Assembly: GCA_903908025.1 (NCBI GenBank)
Contig: CAIVQM010000396.1
Location: 1-5,021, forward strand
DNA length: 5,021 bases
Origin: an uncultured bacterium
GTDB lineage: Bacteria > Actinomycetota > Actinomycetes > S36-B12
Direction: 5' to 3'
The translations under genes were made by a program, and so were the position numbers. The notes under the pieces were generated by a model, which saw only the letters and a program-made list of their open reading frames with translations, did no database searches and was not told the DNA's origin. Position 1 is the first letter of the stretch. Each line of letters begins with the position of its first letter. Positions 1-5,021 of this stretch are shown here, piece after piece.

Positions 1-781
1 CTACCCGACCCCAAGCCGTTCCTTGATTGCCCTGCCCACCAGCGCTGGCACCGGTTCCGAAGTGTCCGGAGGTGCGGTCATTTCGGACCTGCAGTCCGGC
101 ATCAAGTCGGGCATCGCCAATCCCAGTCTGCGCGCCGATTACGCCCTGGTCGACCCCTTGCTTACATACAGCATGCCGGCCCTAATGACAGCGAATACCG
201 GCATCGACGCCCTAGCTCAAGCCATCGCTGGCATGGTGGCAAAGGTCCGGACACCTATCGGCGACGCGATCGCGCTGGAGGCCATCCGCATGATTGGCCG
301 GTCCCTGGTGGCCGCCACCCGGGACGGCCGGGCCGCCGTCGCCCGGGCCGATATGGCATGCGGAAGCATGATGGCTGGGTTGACCATGAATATCTCCGAC
401 TGCACCGCTGAGCACTCCCTCGGCCAAGCGATCGGCGGCATGAAGCATGTCCCCCACGGGCTGACAATCGGCCTCGTTCTCGTCGAGACCCTCCAGCGGG
501 AGAAGGCCCACGTTCCAGAGCAACTCGAGCGCGTGGCCGACGCACTGGGTGTACCCGCCGGCGGAGTTGCGGACGGATCCCGTGCCGTCGAAGGAGTCCA
601 GTCAATCCTGCGCGATCTGCGCTTCCCGGTGCTGCGCGACATCGGTGTCGAGGAGGCCGACCTCGACATTCTGGCAGACATGACGCTGGACGACTTCTTC
701 ATCACCATGTCACCAGTCCCATGGACCCGCGAAGAAGTGCTCGCCGCCTTCCGGTCGGCATACGAGCTTACGTCTAGGTAG
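1..781 (+). CDS. Iron-containing (group III) alcohol dehydrogenase, 5'-truncated by the window
   Basis: Probable NAD(P)-dependent cytoplasmic oxidoreductase interconverting an alcohol and an aldehyde or ketone; the substrate is unknown. The frame opens at base 2 and shows 259 residues, against about 380 for the family, so roughly 120-130 N-terminal residues lie upstream. Visible residues 12-22 (PTSAGTGSEVS) match the family's nucleotide-binding signature. Aligned to FucO, the metal ligands Asp196/His200/His263/His277 correspond to D69, Q73, H138 and H152 of the visible fragment, in GIDALAQ, EHSLGQ and VPHG. Two usual histidines are glutamine: Q73 (His200 position) and Q142 (His267 position). 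The TTG at base 23 is an internal Leu codon, not a start, because the signature is already under way upstream of it. The stop lies 7 bp before the amidotransferase gene, suggesting co-transcription. Family assignment is firm; substrate, cofactor and metal are not. Confidence 0.93.
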   Translation, partial: YPTPSRSLIALPTSAGTGSEVSGGAVISDLQSGIKSGIANPSLRADYALVDPLLTYSMPALMTANTGIDALAQAIAGMVAKVRTPIGDAIALEAIRMIGRSLVAATRDGRAAVARADMACGSMMAGLTMNISDCTAEHSLGQAIGGMKHVPHGLTIGLVLVETLQREKAHVPEQLERVADALGVPAGGVADGSRAVEGVQSILRDLRFPVLRDIGVEEADLDILADMTLDDFFITMSPVPWTREEVLAAFRSAYELTSR

Positions 782-788
782 CCCACCA

Positions 789-1511
789 ATGACGCGACCT
801 CGCCTGCTCGTCATCCAGCATGACGCCGACACACCCATGGGGGAACTGGCGAATCCACTCGTCGAGGCAGGCCTTCATCTGGAAACATGGCCGACGTGGG
901 TCTCAGCCACTCTTCCATGGGCGCTCGACTCCTTCGACGGCGTCCTCTCCCTCGGCTCCGTCGAGAGCGTGCGACACGAGGAGCAGACCCCCTGGATCCG
1001 CACCGAGCTCGCGGTTCTCGAACAAGCAATCGAACGTGGCATGCCCATTCTCGGTGTGTGCTTCGGCGCCCAGGCGCTCGCTCGGGCTGCGGGAGGTAGC
1101 GTCCATCCGTCGTCCGTGGCTGAGGTGGGCTGGTACGAGGTCGATATAAACGACGCCGGCCAAGTTGATCCCGTCATTGGAACCCTTGGGGAACGACTGC
1201 AGGTCATGCACTACCACTTCGACACCTTCACCCTTCCTGACGATGCCGAAGTGCTCGGTACAACGGGGGATGTCCTGCAGGCCTACCGCCTCAGGAACCG
1301 GGCTTGGGGGATCCAGTTCCACATTGAGGCAAACCCCTCAGTGGTTTATGCCTGGATGGCCGCCTTCGGCGACGATATGGCGAAAAGCGGCGTCAACTTC
1401 GATGACCTCCGCGAACAGACAAGGGCAAACTGGCTCACCTACCGCCAGCGTGCGTGGGATCTCGGAACGGCCTTCGCACACAACGTGGCCGTGGCAGCCC
1501 ACGAGCGATGA
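789..1511 (+). CDS. Stand-alone class I glutamine amidotransferase (GMP synthase-like GATase1 fold)
   Basis: A 240-residue GATase1-domain protein without a synthase partner domain. It is expected to hydrolyse glutamine or a gamma-glutamyl amide in the cytoplasm through a Cys-His-Glu triad. The nucleophile elbow is GVCFGAQ with Cys91 (codon 1059-1061). His178 and Glu180 lie in WGIQFHIE, and HYHFDTF (141-147) is the usual substrate-loop region. Order and length match single-domain members of COG0518. The oxyanion-loop segment normally resembling GGPMSV reads LGSVESV (55-61), so the Gly-Gly-Pro is altered. The ATG is 7 bp after the upstream dehydrogenase stop; a weak AGG overlaps that gene's last codons, which suggests translational coupling. 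Alternatives include a gamma-glutamyl-amide hydrolase or an amidotransferase donating ammonia to an enzyme encoded upstream. I cannot choose between these from the sequence. Confidence 0.9.
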   Translation: MTRPRLLVIQHDADTPMGELANPLVEAGLHLETWPTWVSATLPWALDSFDGVLSLGSVESVRHEEQTPWIRTELAVLEQAIERGMPILGVCFGAQALARAAGGSVHPSSVAEVGWYEVDINDAGQVDPVIGTLGERLQVMHYHFDTFTLPDDAEVLGTTGDVLQAYRLRNRAWGIQFHIEANPSVVYAWMAAFGDDMAKSGVNFDDLREQTRANWLTYRQRAWDLGTAFAHNVAVAAHER

Positions 1512-1516
1512 GTGAC

Positions 1517-1561
1517 GACACCCTCCTCTGCCCTGCTCCGATTCAGCACAGGGTGGGTGTC
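1517..1561. terminator. Imperfect hairpin after the dehydrogenase-amidotransferase operon
   Basis: GACACCC (1517-1523) pairs with GGGTGTC (1555-1561), and inside it CCCTG (1531-1535) pairs with CAGGG (1549-1553). Unequal internal loops separate the two stems. It starts 6 bp after the amidotransferase stop, where a terminator is expected. There is no T-run on either side, so it is not a canonical intrinsic terminator and may instead protect an mRNA 3' end. Its right arm overlaps the last codons of the transposase remnant, so the fold could be partly accidental. Confidence 0.35.
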
Positions 1562-1746
1562 GCCGCCAACGCTGCCAGCCCACCCCGCTCATACCGGGCC
1601 AGCCACGCATGCACCGTCTGACGCGCCACATTCAAACGCCTCGCCACCTCCACGACCGACTCACCGTCGTGGACCACGAACGACACCGCTTGATACCTCT
1701 GCTCCATGACACTCAGCTCCACCAACATCAGAGGAGTGTCAAGCAT
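1543..1746 (-). pseudogene. IS481-family transposase, N-terminal fragment
   Basis: A 67-residue open frame read leftwards. It contains ELSVMEQRYQAV followed by VVEVARRLNVARQTVHAWL and ARYERGGLAALA, the N-terminal helix-turn-helix typical of IS481-type DDE transposases. Full-length members have roughly 300 residues or more with a DDE integrase core. Here the similarity stops after GGLAALA, the frame ends in six unrelated residues (ATPTLC), and no catalytic core follows. The protein cannot be an active transposase. The true start is uncertain: the ATG at 1707-1705 is preceded by GGTGGAG at suitable spacing, and an in-frame GTG at 1722-1720 and the ATG at 1746-1744 are alternatives. It lies tail to tail with the amidotransferase gene and next to the matching element end at 1737-1832. 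Confidence 0.82.
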
Positions 1747-1832
1747 CAGCCGAAGCCAATCCGTAAGGGCTCAGCCGAAACCGCGTAAACGATCAGCCGG
1801 AGCCAATCTGTCAAGCATCAGGCGGAACTACA
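1737..1832 (-). mobile_element. Terminal region of the IS481-type element with repeated transposase-site-like motifs
   Basis: This stretch upstream of the transposase remnant holds four copies of a TCAGCCG-type core: 1746-1752, 1771-1777, 1793-1799 and a variant TCAGGCG at 1818-1824. The spacings are 25, 22 and 25 bp. The longer unit TGTCAAGCATCAGCCG (1737-1752) recurs with one change at 1809-1824. Short repeated motifs at an element's end commonly serve as transposase binding sites. On the minus strand the element probably begins TGTAGTTCC near 1832; the 5'-TG start is usual for IS481 ends, but the exact boundary is inferred. No matching opposite end is present, so this is one end of a truncated insertion. 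Confidence 0.6.
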
Positions 1833-1843
1833 CACGCAAGGAG

Positions 1844-1885
1844 TGGGGCGGGTCGGGCTCGAACCGACGACGACCAGATTATGAG
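1844..1885 (-). tRNA. 3' half of a CAU-anticodon tRNA (Met/Ile type), remnant or attachment-site copy
   Basis: Read on the minus strand, the 42 bases fit tRNA positions 32-73 exactly: anticodon loop CTCATAA (anticodon CAU), 3' anticodon strand TCTGG, variable loop TCGTC, T-stem GTCGG/CCGAC around loop TTCGAGC, 3' acceptor strand CCGCCCC and discriminator A. No CCA is encoded. The 5' half is missing: the five bases before the loop are TGGAA instead of the CCAGA needed to pair with TCTGG, and no GGGGCGG acceptor strand occurs at the expected distance. It therefore cannot fold as a tRNA and is probably not functional. A break exactly at the anticodon loop is typical of crossover sites used by tyrosine recombinases that insert into tRNA genes. 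Confidence 0.75.
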
Positions 1886-1983
1886 TTCCACAGGTGCATC
1901 CATTCGGAGCCTCCGCCATGGCCTGAATAGCCTTACGTAGCAACATGTTTGACCCCTTCGCGCGTCTACCCGAGGATAGCCCC

Positions 1984-2003
1984 TTCCCCCGACACTGGGG
2001 GAA
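1984..2003. repeat. Perfect 7-bp inverted repeat, 6-base loop
   Basis: TTCCCCC (1984-1990) and GGGGGAA (1997-2003) flank GACACT. The stem is strong, but no T-run follows on either strand and no gene end is near. The role is unknown. Confidence 0.4.
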
Positions 2004-2195
2004 ACGGGGGATTTCCCGCGCCTCTCCCCGAGAGCCCAACACGCACTTTGCTGGTGTCGGCCGCAGGACCGCTCAGCCAGTCAATTGCGGACGGGACCAT
2101 GCGGGCCAGTCGTGACCTGACGCCAGCTTCCAGTGTGTGAGTAGACGCCGGGATTTCGCGCAACGGCGACACCCACTGCGCGGAGGTGGGCACGA

Positions 2196-2214
2196 ATCGG
2201 ATAGGTCATCCGAT
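2196..2214. repeat. Perfect 7-bp inverted repeat, 5-base spacer
   Basis: ATCGGAT (2196-2202) and ATCCGAT (2208-2214) flank AGGTC. The size and symmetry would suit an operator for a dimeric regulator, but no gene start lies next to it, so it may be a relic or chance. Confidence 0.35.
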
Positions 2215-2420
2215 CCCCGCCCCGCCGCCCTCGCGCCAGGCTCCCTAGCCGCACCGCACGAAGCCTCGATCTCACGCCCCAACGAGTGATCAGTCGTCCC
2301 CAATGTCCTGGTCGCCGGAATCGCTGCCCGCGGGCTGGTGGCATCTTCTCGCGAGCTCGGGTGCCAGGTAGTCCTGTTTCTGATGCTGCCGCTGCTCGAC
2401 CTGGATCGGGATGGCTCGAA

Positions 2421-3932
2421 CTAAGCGTCCGGAGCCTCGTTGACGAATTCCTCGTCGGGGAAGATCTCCATCATTTCCTGATCATGCAGTTGGCCAATTG
2501 TGGCGTACCGCGCCGGCGACGACGACTTCAAGATGAGGGCATACGCGAAGCCGATGACGGCGATGATGACCACGTAGAGCGGGATCATCTGAACCAGAAT
2601 GATTTCGGAGCCGGCGAGGAACGTCAGGTTCTGGATGAGCAACCAGATGACGACAGCCTGAGCAGCGACGCCGATCAGCGGGGCGATCATGGTCTTCCAC
2701 ATATCCCCCGCGCCTGATCTCCCGATCCTGTTGAAGTAGCCGATAACCGCGATCGACACGATGAGTTGCACCACAATCACAGCGAGGGTGCAGAAGATCG
2801 GCAGCCAGGTCGCCAATTGGAGCAGGGGGTCGGCTCCGGCGAATGCAAAGATGGCAACCGTTGTGATAGCGATGACGGTCTGAAGACCGGCCGCCCAGGC
2901 CGGGGACTTGTGCACTGGGTTCGTGGTGCCTAGGCGCCTCGGAAGGATGCCATCGCGCCCGAGGGAGAAGAAGTAGCGCGCCGCATTGTTATGAAAAGCG
3001 AACGTGCAGGCGAAGAAGCCAGTCACGACAAGCACATCCATGAGGGGTCGCACAAACGGCATCGTGTACATATCCGCGAGGTCGAAGTAGTACAGACCAA
3101 CCAACTCGCTCGCCTTGGCTGGCGAGTCCTGACCGAAGCCAACGATACCGGCGTAAGCCGCGAACGTATAGAAGATGCCTAGAGTGATGACCGCGATGTA
3201 GGTCGCGCGAGGTACTGCCTTCTTGGGGTCCTTGGTCTCTTCACCATAGATTGCGGTTGTCTCAAACCCGATCCAAGACCAGAAGGCCAAGAAGAAGCCG
3301 ATGCCAATCGCCGGAGCGGTCGACCAGGCACTCGGCAGCAGGCTGCCGGGCTGCTGGCCATCCTGTCCGCCCTGCACAATTACCGCCGCGCACACGGCGA
3401 ATACCACGAGTACCTCAAGCGTCAGCGCGATACCGAGGAACTTGGCGCCGACAGTCACCCTGAAGTAGGACAGAAGGAACATCAGGGCGAGGCCGGCAAT
3501 GCTGTACCAGTACCACGCGATATCGATTTTGAAGTAGGTACTGACCAATGCGGCACCGAAGAAGCCGAAGCCTCCTGAAATCGCCGCAGCGATCATGCTG
3601 TATGCGGCGACGATCATGAAGCCGACTGCTAAGCCGGTCGGCTTGCCCAGCCCTTGGGTGGAGAAGGTGTAGAACGCCCCCGCAGAGGTGATCCTCTTTG
3701 CCATCTGTGCGAAGCCGACCGAGAAGATCAGGAGGATCACAGTCGTGGCGATGTAAGTGACCGGGGTTGACATGCCGGCCCCGTAGCCGATCGAGAGGGG
3801 AATGTAAGTGGACACCACTACCAGGGGTGCGGCAGCCGCAGTAACCATGAGGACGATGTGGAAGAACTTGATGGAGCTGCGCAGGAGATCGGTAGAACGA
3901 GCTGGCTGAGTGCCTGTATTGGTCTGCGTCAT
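2421..3932 (-). CDS. APC-superfamily amino acid permease
   Basis: A 503-residue inner-membrane transporter, probably importing an amino acid or related amine by secondary transport. About 12 hydrophobic segments are visible, starting at residues 22-50 and 55-76 and ending near 445-468, followed by an acidic cytoplasmic tail. Family motifs: ITSAGAFYTFSTQGLGKPTG (81-100), WSWIGFETTAIYGEETKDP (218-236), and NNAARYFFSLGRDGILP (315-331) followed by NPVHKSPAWA. I chose the ATG at 3932-3930 because GGAAGGG (3947-3941) sits 8 bases upstream; the frame stays open to 3983, but the extra 17 residues lack support. The gene points the same way as the Lrp-type regulator, 385 bp downstream of it, so it probably has its own promoter. 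Beside ald, alanine is an attractive substrate, but other amino acids or amines fit the sequence equally well. Confidence 0.93.
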   Translation of the reverse strand: MTQTNTGTQPARSTDLLRSSIKFFHIVLMVTAAAAPLVVVSTYIPLSIGYGAGMSTPVTYIATTVILLIFSVGFAQMAKRITSAGAFYTFSTQGLGKPTGLAVGFMIVAAYSMIAAAISGGFGFFGAALVSTYFKIDIAWYWYSIAGLALMFLLSYFRVTVGAKFLGIALTLEVLVVFAVCAAVIVQGGQDGQQPGSLLPSAWSTAPAIGIGFFLAFWSWIGFETTAIYGEETKDPKKAVPRATYIAVITLGIFYTFAAYAGIVGFGQDSPAKASELVGLYYFDLADMYTMPFVRPLMDVLVVTGFFACTFAFHNNAARYFFSLGRDGILPRRLGTTNPVHKSPAWAAGLQTVIAITTVAIFAFAGADPLLQLATWLPIFCTLAVIVVQLIVSIAVIGYFNRIGRSGAGDMWKTMIAPLIGVAAQAVVIWLLIQNLTFLAGSEIILVQMIPLYVVIIAVIGFAYALILKSSSPARYATIGQLHDQEMMEIFPDEEFVNEAPDA

Positions 3933-3940
3933 GAGCCAAT

Positions 3941-3947
3941 CCCTTCC
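3941..3947 (-). promoter_or_regulatory. Ribosome binding site that decides the permease start
   Basis: On the minus strand GGAAGGG ends 8 bases before the ATG at 3932-3930. This favours that start over the further-upstream start at 3983. Confidence 0.65.
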
Positions 3948-4317
3948 GCGGGTTACCGGACGGCCGCCGAAGGAGCGCCTCATCCATCCCCCGCGTGATC
4001 AGATCGGTGTGCGAGGTGGCGCAACTGTGGTGCACCCAATGCGGCCCAACCATGTTCACCGACTACACACTCCGGCGTACCCAGTGTTCATTTGGCACAG
4101 TGGCCTCTGTGGGGCCTTCCACCGCGACGCCCGGGATGACCATGAAGCCGTCTCTTCGACCGCCCAGATGCCTGCTTTGTCGAGACGTCGGACGCAAAAG
4201 TCGGACCTGAATCCGCCTCGAGGAGCCAGTCGATGCAGGAGTTGGGCAAGACCTGCAGCGGTGATGCGTTCCCGAGTCACACTGAGGCTGTAGTCCGTGA
4301 GGATCGCCCGAATACGA
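3948..4317. other. Intergenic region upstream of the permease, likely containing its promoter
   Basis: About 370 bp between the permease ribosome binding site and the regulator's stop. Frames crossing it are out-of-frame extensions of the neighbouring genes or a plus-strand frame (3910-4293) antisense to the permease start; none carries recognisable motifs. A weak inverted repeat, CACAG/CTGTG around a 6-base spacer, lies near 4096-4111. I find no confident -35/-10 pair and no intrinsic terminator for the regulator gene. The length leaves room for a regulated promoter. Confidence 0.45.
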
Positions 4318-4833
4318 CTAGATCCCGGCGCCGCCGCCGAGGATGTGTTCGAAGACCAGACTCGTCTGAGTGGACTCGATGTCCGCGTTTCCCGAAAGAT
4401 TGAGCGCGACAAACTCCCGGATTCCTTCGGTATCAGGGGCGACCGCGTGGACGAGGAAGTCAAAAGCCCCTGCCACAAAGAAGACGTTGAGGACGCCCTG
4501 TTCGTCCGCCAGCCGCCGGCCGAGTTCAAGTAGCCCGGAGCGGGCACTCGGGCGGACGCGCACCGAAACGATGACTTGCAGGTCGGCCCCGACGCGGGAG
4601 TAGTCCACATCCGCTCGAAACCCCCTGATAACACCGCGTTCCATAAGGTTCCTCGTTCGCGTCAAGCACGTGGACGGCGCCACGCCTAACCGCTCTGCCA
4701 ACACGTTGTTGGGAATCCGGCCGTCGAGCACCAGTTCGGCGAGCAGCTGACGATCGAGGTCGTCCAGCGGCGACGAAATCCGATTCGGTCGTACCCTTCG
4801 CTTTCGCGCCGGTGGCGAACCCTGAGAGTCCAT
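4318..4833 (-). CDS. Lrp/AsnC-family transcriptional regulator, probably controlling ald
   Basis: A 171-residue DNA-binding regulator of the amino-acid-sensing Lrp/AsnC family. A basic tail (9-18, ARKRRVRPNR) precedes the AsnC-type helix-turn-helix: LDDLDRQLLAELVLDGRIP (23-41), then NVLAERLGVAPSTCLTRTRN (43-62). The RAM effector/oligomerisation domain follows at about 86-165, with the conserved glycine/aspartate turn as GAFDF (122-126). Length is normal for the family. I chose the ATG at 4833-4831 because the helix-turn-helix follows at the usual distance. An in-frame TTG at 4908 would add 25 residues that resemble nothing. The chosen ATG has no visible Shine-Dalgarno sequence. The gene is divergent from alanine dehydrogenase, as in known actinobacterial aldR-ald pairs, where an Lrp-type protein controls ald in response to alanine. 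The ald link is inferred from context. Confidence 0.92.
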   Translation of the reverse strand: MDSQGSPPARKRRVRPNRISSPLDDLDRQLLAELVLDGRIPNNVLAERLGVAPSTCLTRTRNLMERGVIRGFRADVDYSRVGADLQVIVSVRVRPSARSGLLELGRRLADEQGVLNVFFVAGAFDFLVHAVAPDTEGIREFVALNLSGNADIESTQTSLVFEHILGGGAGI

Positions 4834-4930
4834 GTGGGGAATGTACCGAAGCAGATTCGCAATCCCTACCGCTTGCGCCGCATGTGCCCCATTCTCTGCG
4901 CAACTCAATCACCGCGGGTTCGGAGGACTC
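4834..4930. promoter_or_regulatory. Divergent promoter/operator region between the Lrp-type regulator and ald
   Basis: 97 bp separates the two start codons and must hold both promoters and probably the regulator's binding sites. TTGCGC (4873-4878) and GCGCAA (4898-4903) form an inverted repeat, and a related TTCGCAA occurs at 4856-4862. Spaced, loosely related half-sites are usual for Lrp-family octamers. On the minus strand TACATT (4845-4840) fits a -10 box (TANNNT) 6 bases before the regulator's ATG. No confident -35 box is visible on either strand. Confidence 0.5.
4922..4926 (+). promoter_or_regulatory. Ribosome binding site of ald
   Basis: GGAGG lies 4 bases before the ATG at 4931. It is strong but closely spaced, and it supports this start. 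Confidence 0.75.
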
Positions 4931-5021
4931 ATGAAGGTCGGCATCCCCATGGAGATCAAGAACCACGAGTACCGGGTGGCCATCACTCCCGCCGGCGTCA
5001 ATGAGCTGGTGAGGAACGGTC
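4931..5021 (+). CDS. ald: Alanine dehydrogenase, N-terminal part only (runs off the window)
   Basis: The first 30 codons of an NAD-dependent L-alanine dehydrogenase, the cytoplasmic enzyme that reversibly deaminates L-alanine to pyruvate and ammonia. MKVGIPMEIKNHEYRVAITP followed by AGVNELVRNG is the highly conserved start of the AlaDH/PNT N-terminal domain. Arg15 corresponds to the pyruvate/alanine-binding Arg15 of the Mycobacterium tuberculosis enzyme. The family is about 370 residues long, so more than 90% lies outside the window. A transhydrogenase alpha subunit shares the fold, but the IKNHEYRVAITP wording and the adjacent divergent Lrp-type gene favour ald. The divergent regulator is the likely controller, with alanine as effector. 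Confidence 0.9.
   Translation, partial: MKVGIPMEIKNHEYRVAITPAGVNELVRNG

Larger units (their letters stand above)
1886..2420. other. About 535 bp with no convincing intact gene
   Basis: The region lies between the tRNA fragment and the permease 3' end. Open frames here are short, overlap on both strands and resemble no family I know. Visible structure is limited to two small inverted repeats (1984-2003 and 2196-2214) and one short frame, 2290-2424, that reads like the start of a nucleotide-binding fold but has no start signal. I see no integrase, RNA gene or CRISPR repeats. It is best read as decayed DNA next to a recombination junction. Confidence 0.6.

Noticed and set aside
217..789. Long minus-strand open frame opposite the dehydrogenase
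   Set aside because: It is antisense to a gene with clear family motifs, has low-complexity Arg/Ser-rich content and shows no recognisable domain.
789..1511. PuuD-type gamma-glutamyl-GABA hydrolase (peptidase C26)
   Set aside because: The elbow is GVCFGAQ and the overall pattern is that of COG0518 GMP synthase-like amidotransferases, so a specific PuuD call is not supported.
1737..1824. CRISPR-like repeats
   Set aside because: The units are short, spaced only 22-25 bp apart, degenerate, and lie at an IS end. There are no repeat-spacer proportions and no cas genes.
1844..1920. A complete functional tRNA gene on the minus strand
   Set aside because: Only positions 32-73 fit. The 5' anticodon strand, D-arm and 5' acceptor strand do not pair.
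1818..2042. Small protein frame crossing the tRNA fragment on the minus strand
   Set aside because: Its VVVGSSPTRP stretch is the typical false translation of a tRNA 3' end.
3933..3983. 17-residue N-terminal extension of the permease
   Set aside because: A good ribosome binding site, GGAAGGG, sits 8 bases before the internal ATG. The extension would span that site and is Arg-rich.
3415..4059. Minus-strand frame overlapping the permease 5' part
   Set aside because: It is an out-of-frame reading of the permease gene with unnatural His/Arg-rich composition.
3910..4293. Plus-strand frame upstream of the permease
   Set aside because: It begins antisense to the permease N-terminus, has no ribosome site and matches no family I recognise.
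4056..4634. Minus-strand frame extending from the regulator into the gap
   Set aside because: About half overlaps the regulator in another frame, and the rest has no motif, start signal or ribosome site.
4834..4908. TTG-initiated 25-residue extension of the Lrp-type regulator
   Set aside because: The added residues resemble no family sequence, lack a ribosome site and would cover most of the divergent promoter region.

Overview
The window is about 60% G+C and has actinobacterial traits: an IS481-type transposase remnant, a tRNA 3' part with no encoded CCA, and an alanine dehydrogenase gene divergent from an Lrp/AsnC regulator. A Micrococcales-like actinomycete is my best inference. The sequence alone does not fix the genus.

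Left block (1-1511, plus strand): the C-terminal two thirds of an iron-dependent-type alcohol dehydrogenase, followed after only 7 bp by a stand-alone class I glutamine amidotransferase. They look like the last two genes of an operon whose start lies outside the window. An imperfect hairpin follows the second stop. The substrates are unknown. An alcohol or aldehyde step beside a glutamine- or gamma-glutamyl-amide-handling enzyme suggests amine or amino-alcohol metabolism, but this is inference.

Middle block (about 1512-2420): no intact gene. It holds an IS481-family transposase cut off after its helix-turn-helix, the repeat-rich terminal region of that element, and, 12 bp beyond its probable end, the 3' half of a CAU-anticodon tRNA starting exactly at the anticodon loop. 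This looks like a recombination scar, such as an attachment-site copy left by a tRNA-targeting element. About 500 bp of non-coding DNA follows, with two small inverted repeats and a possible gene relic.

Right block (2421-5021): on the minus strand, an APC-superfamily amino acid permease and an Lrp/AsnC-family regulator. On the plus strand, divergent from the regulator, is the start of alanine dehydrogenase (ald), which runs off the window. This matches the known arrangement of an Lrp-type regulator controlling divergent ald. The permease probably supplies an amino acid, perhaps alanine, to the same physiology.

I see no defence system, CRISPR array or clearly new multi-gene system. The most notable items are the tRNA/IS junction and an alcohol dehydrogenase with two signature histidines replaced by glutamine.
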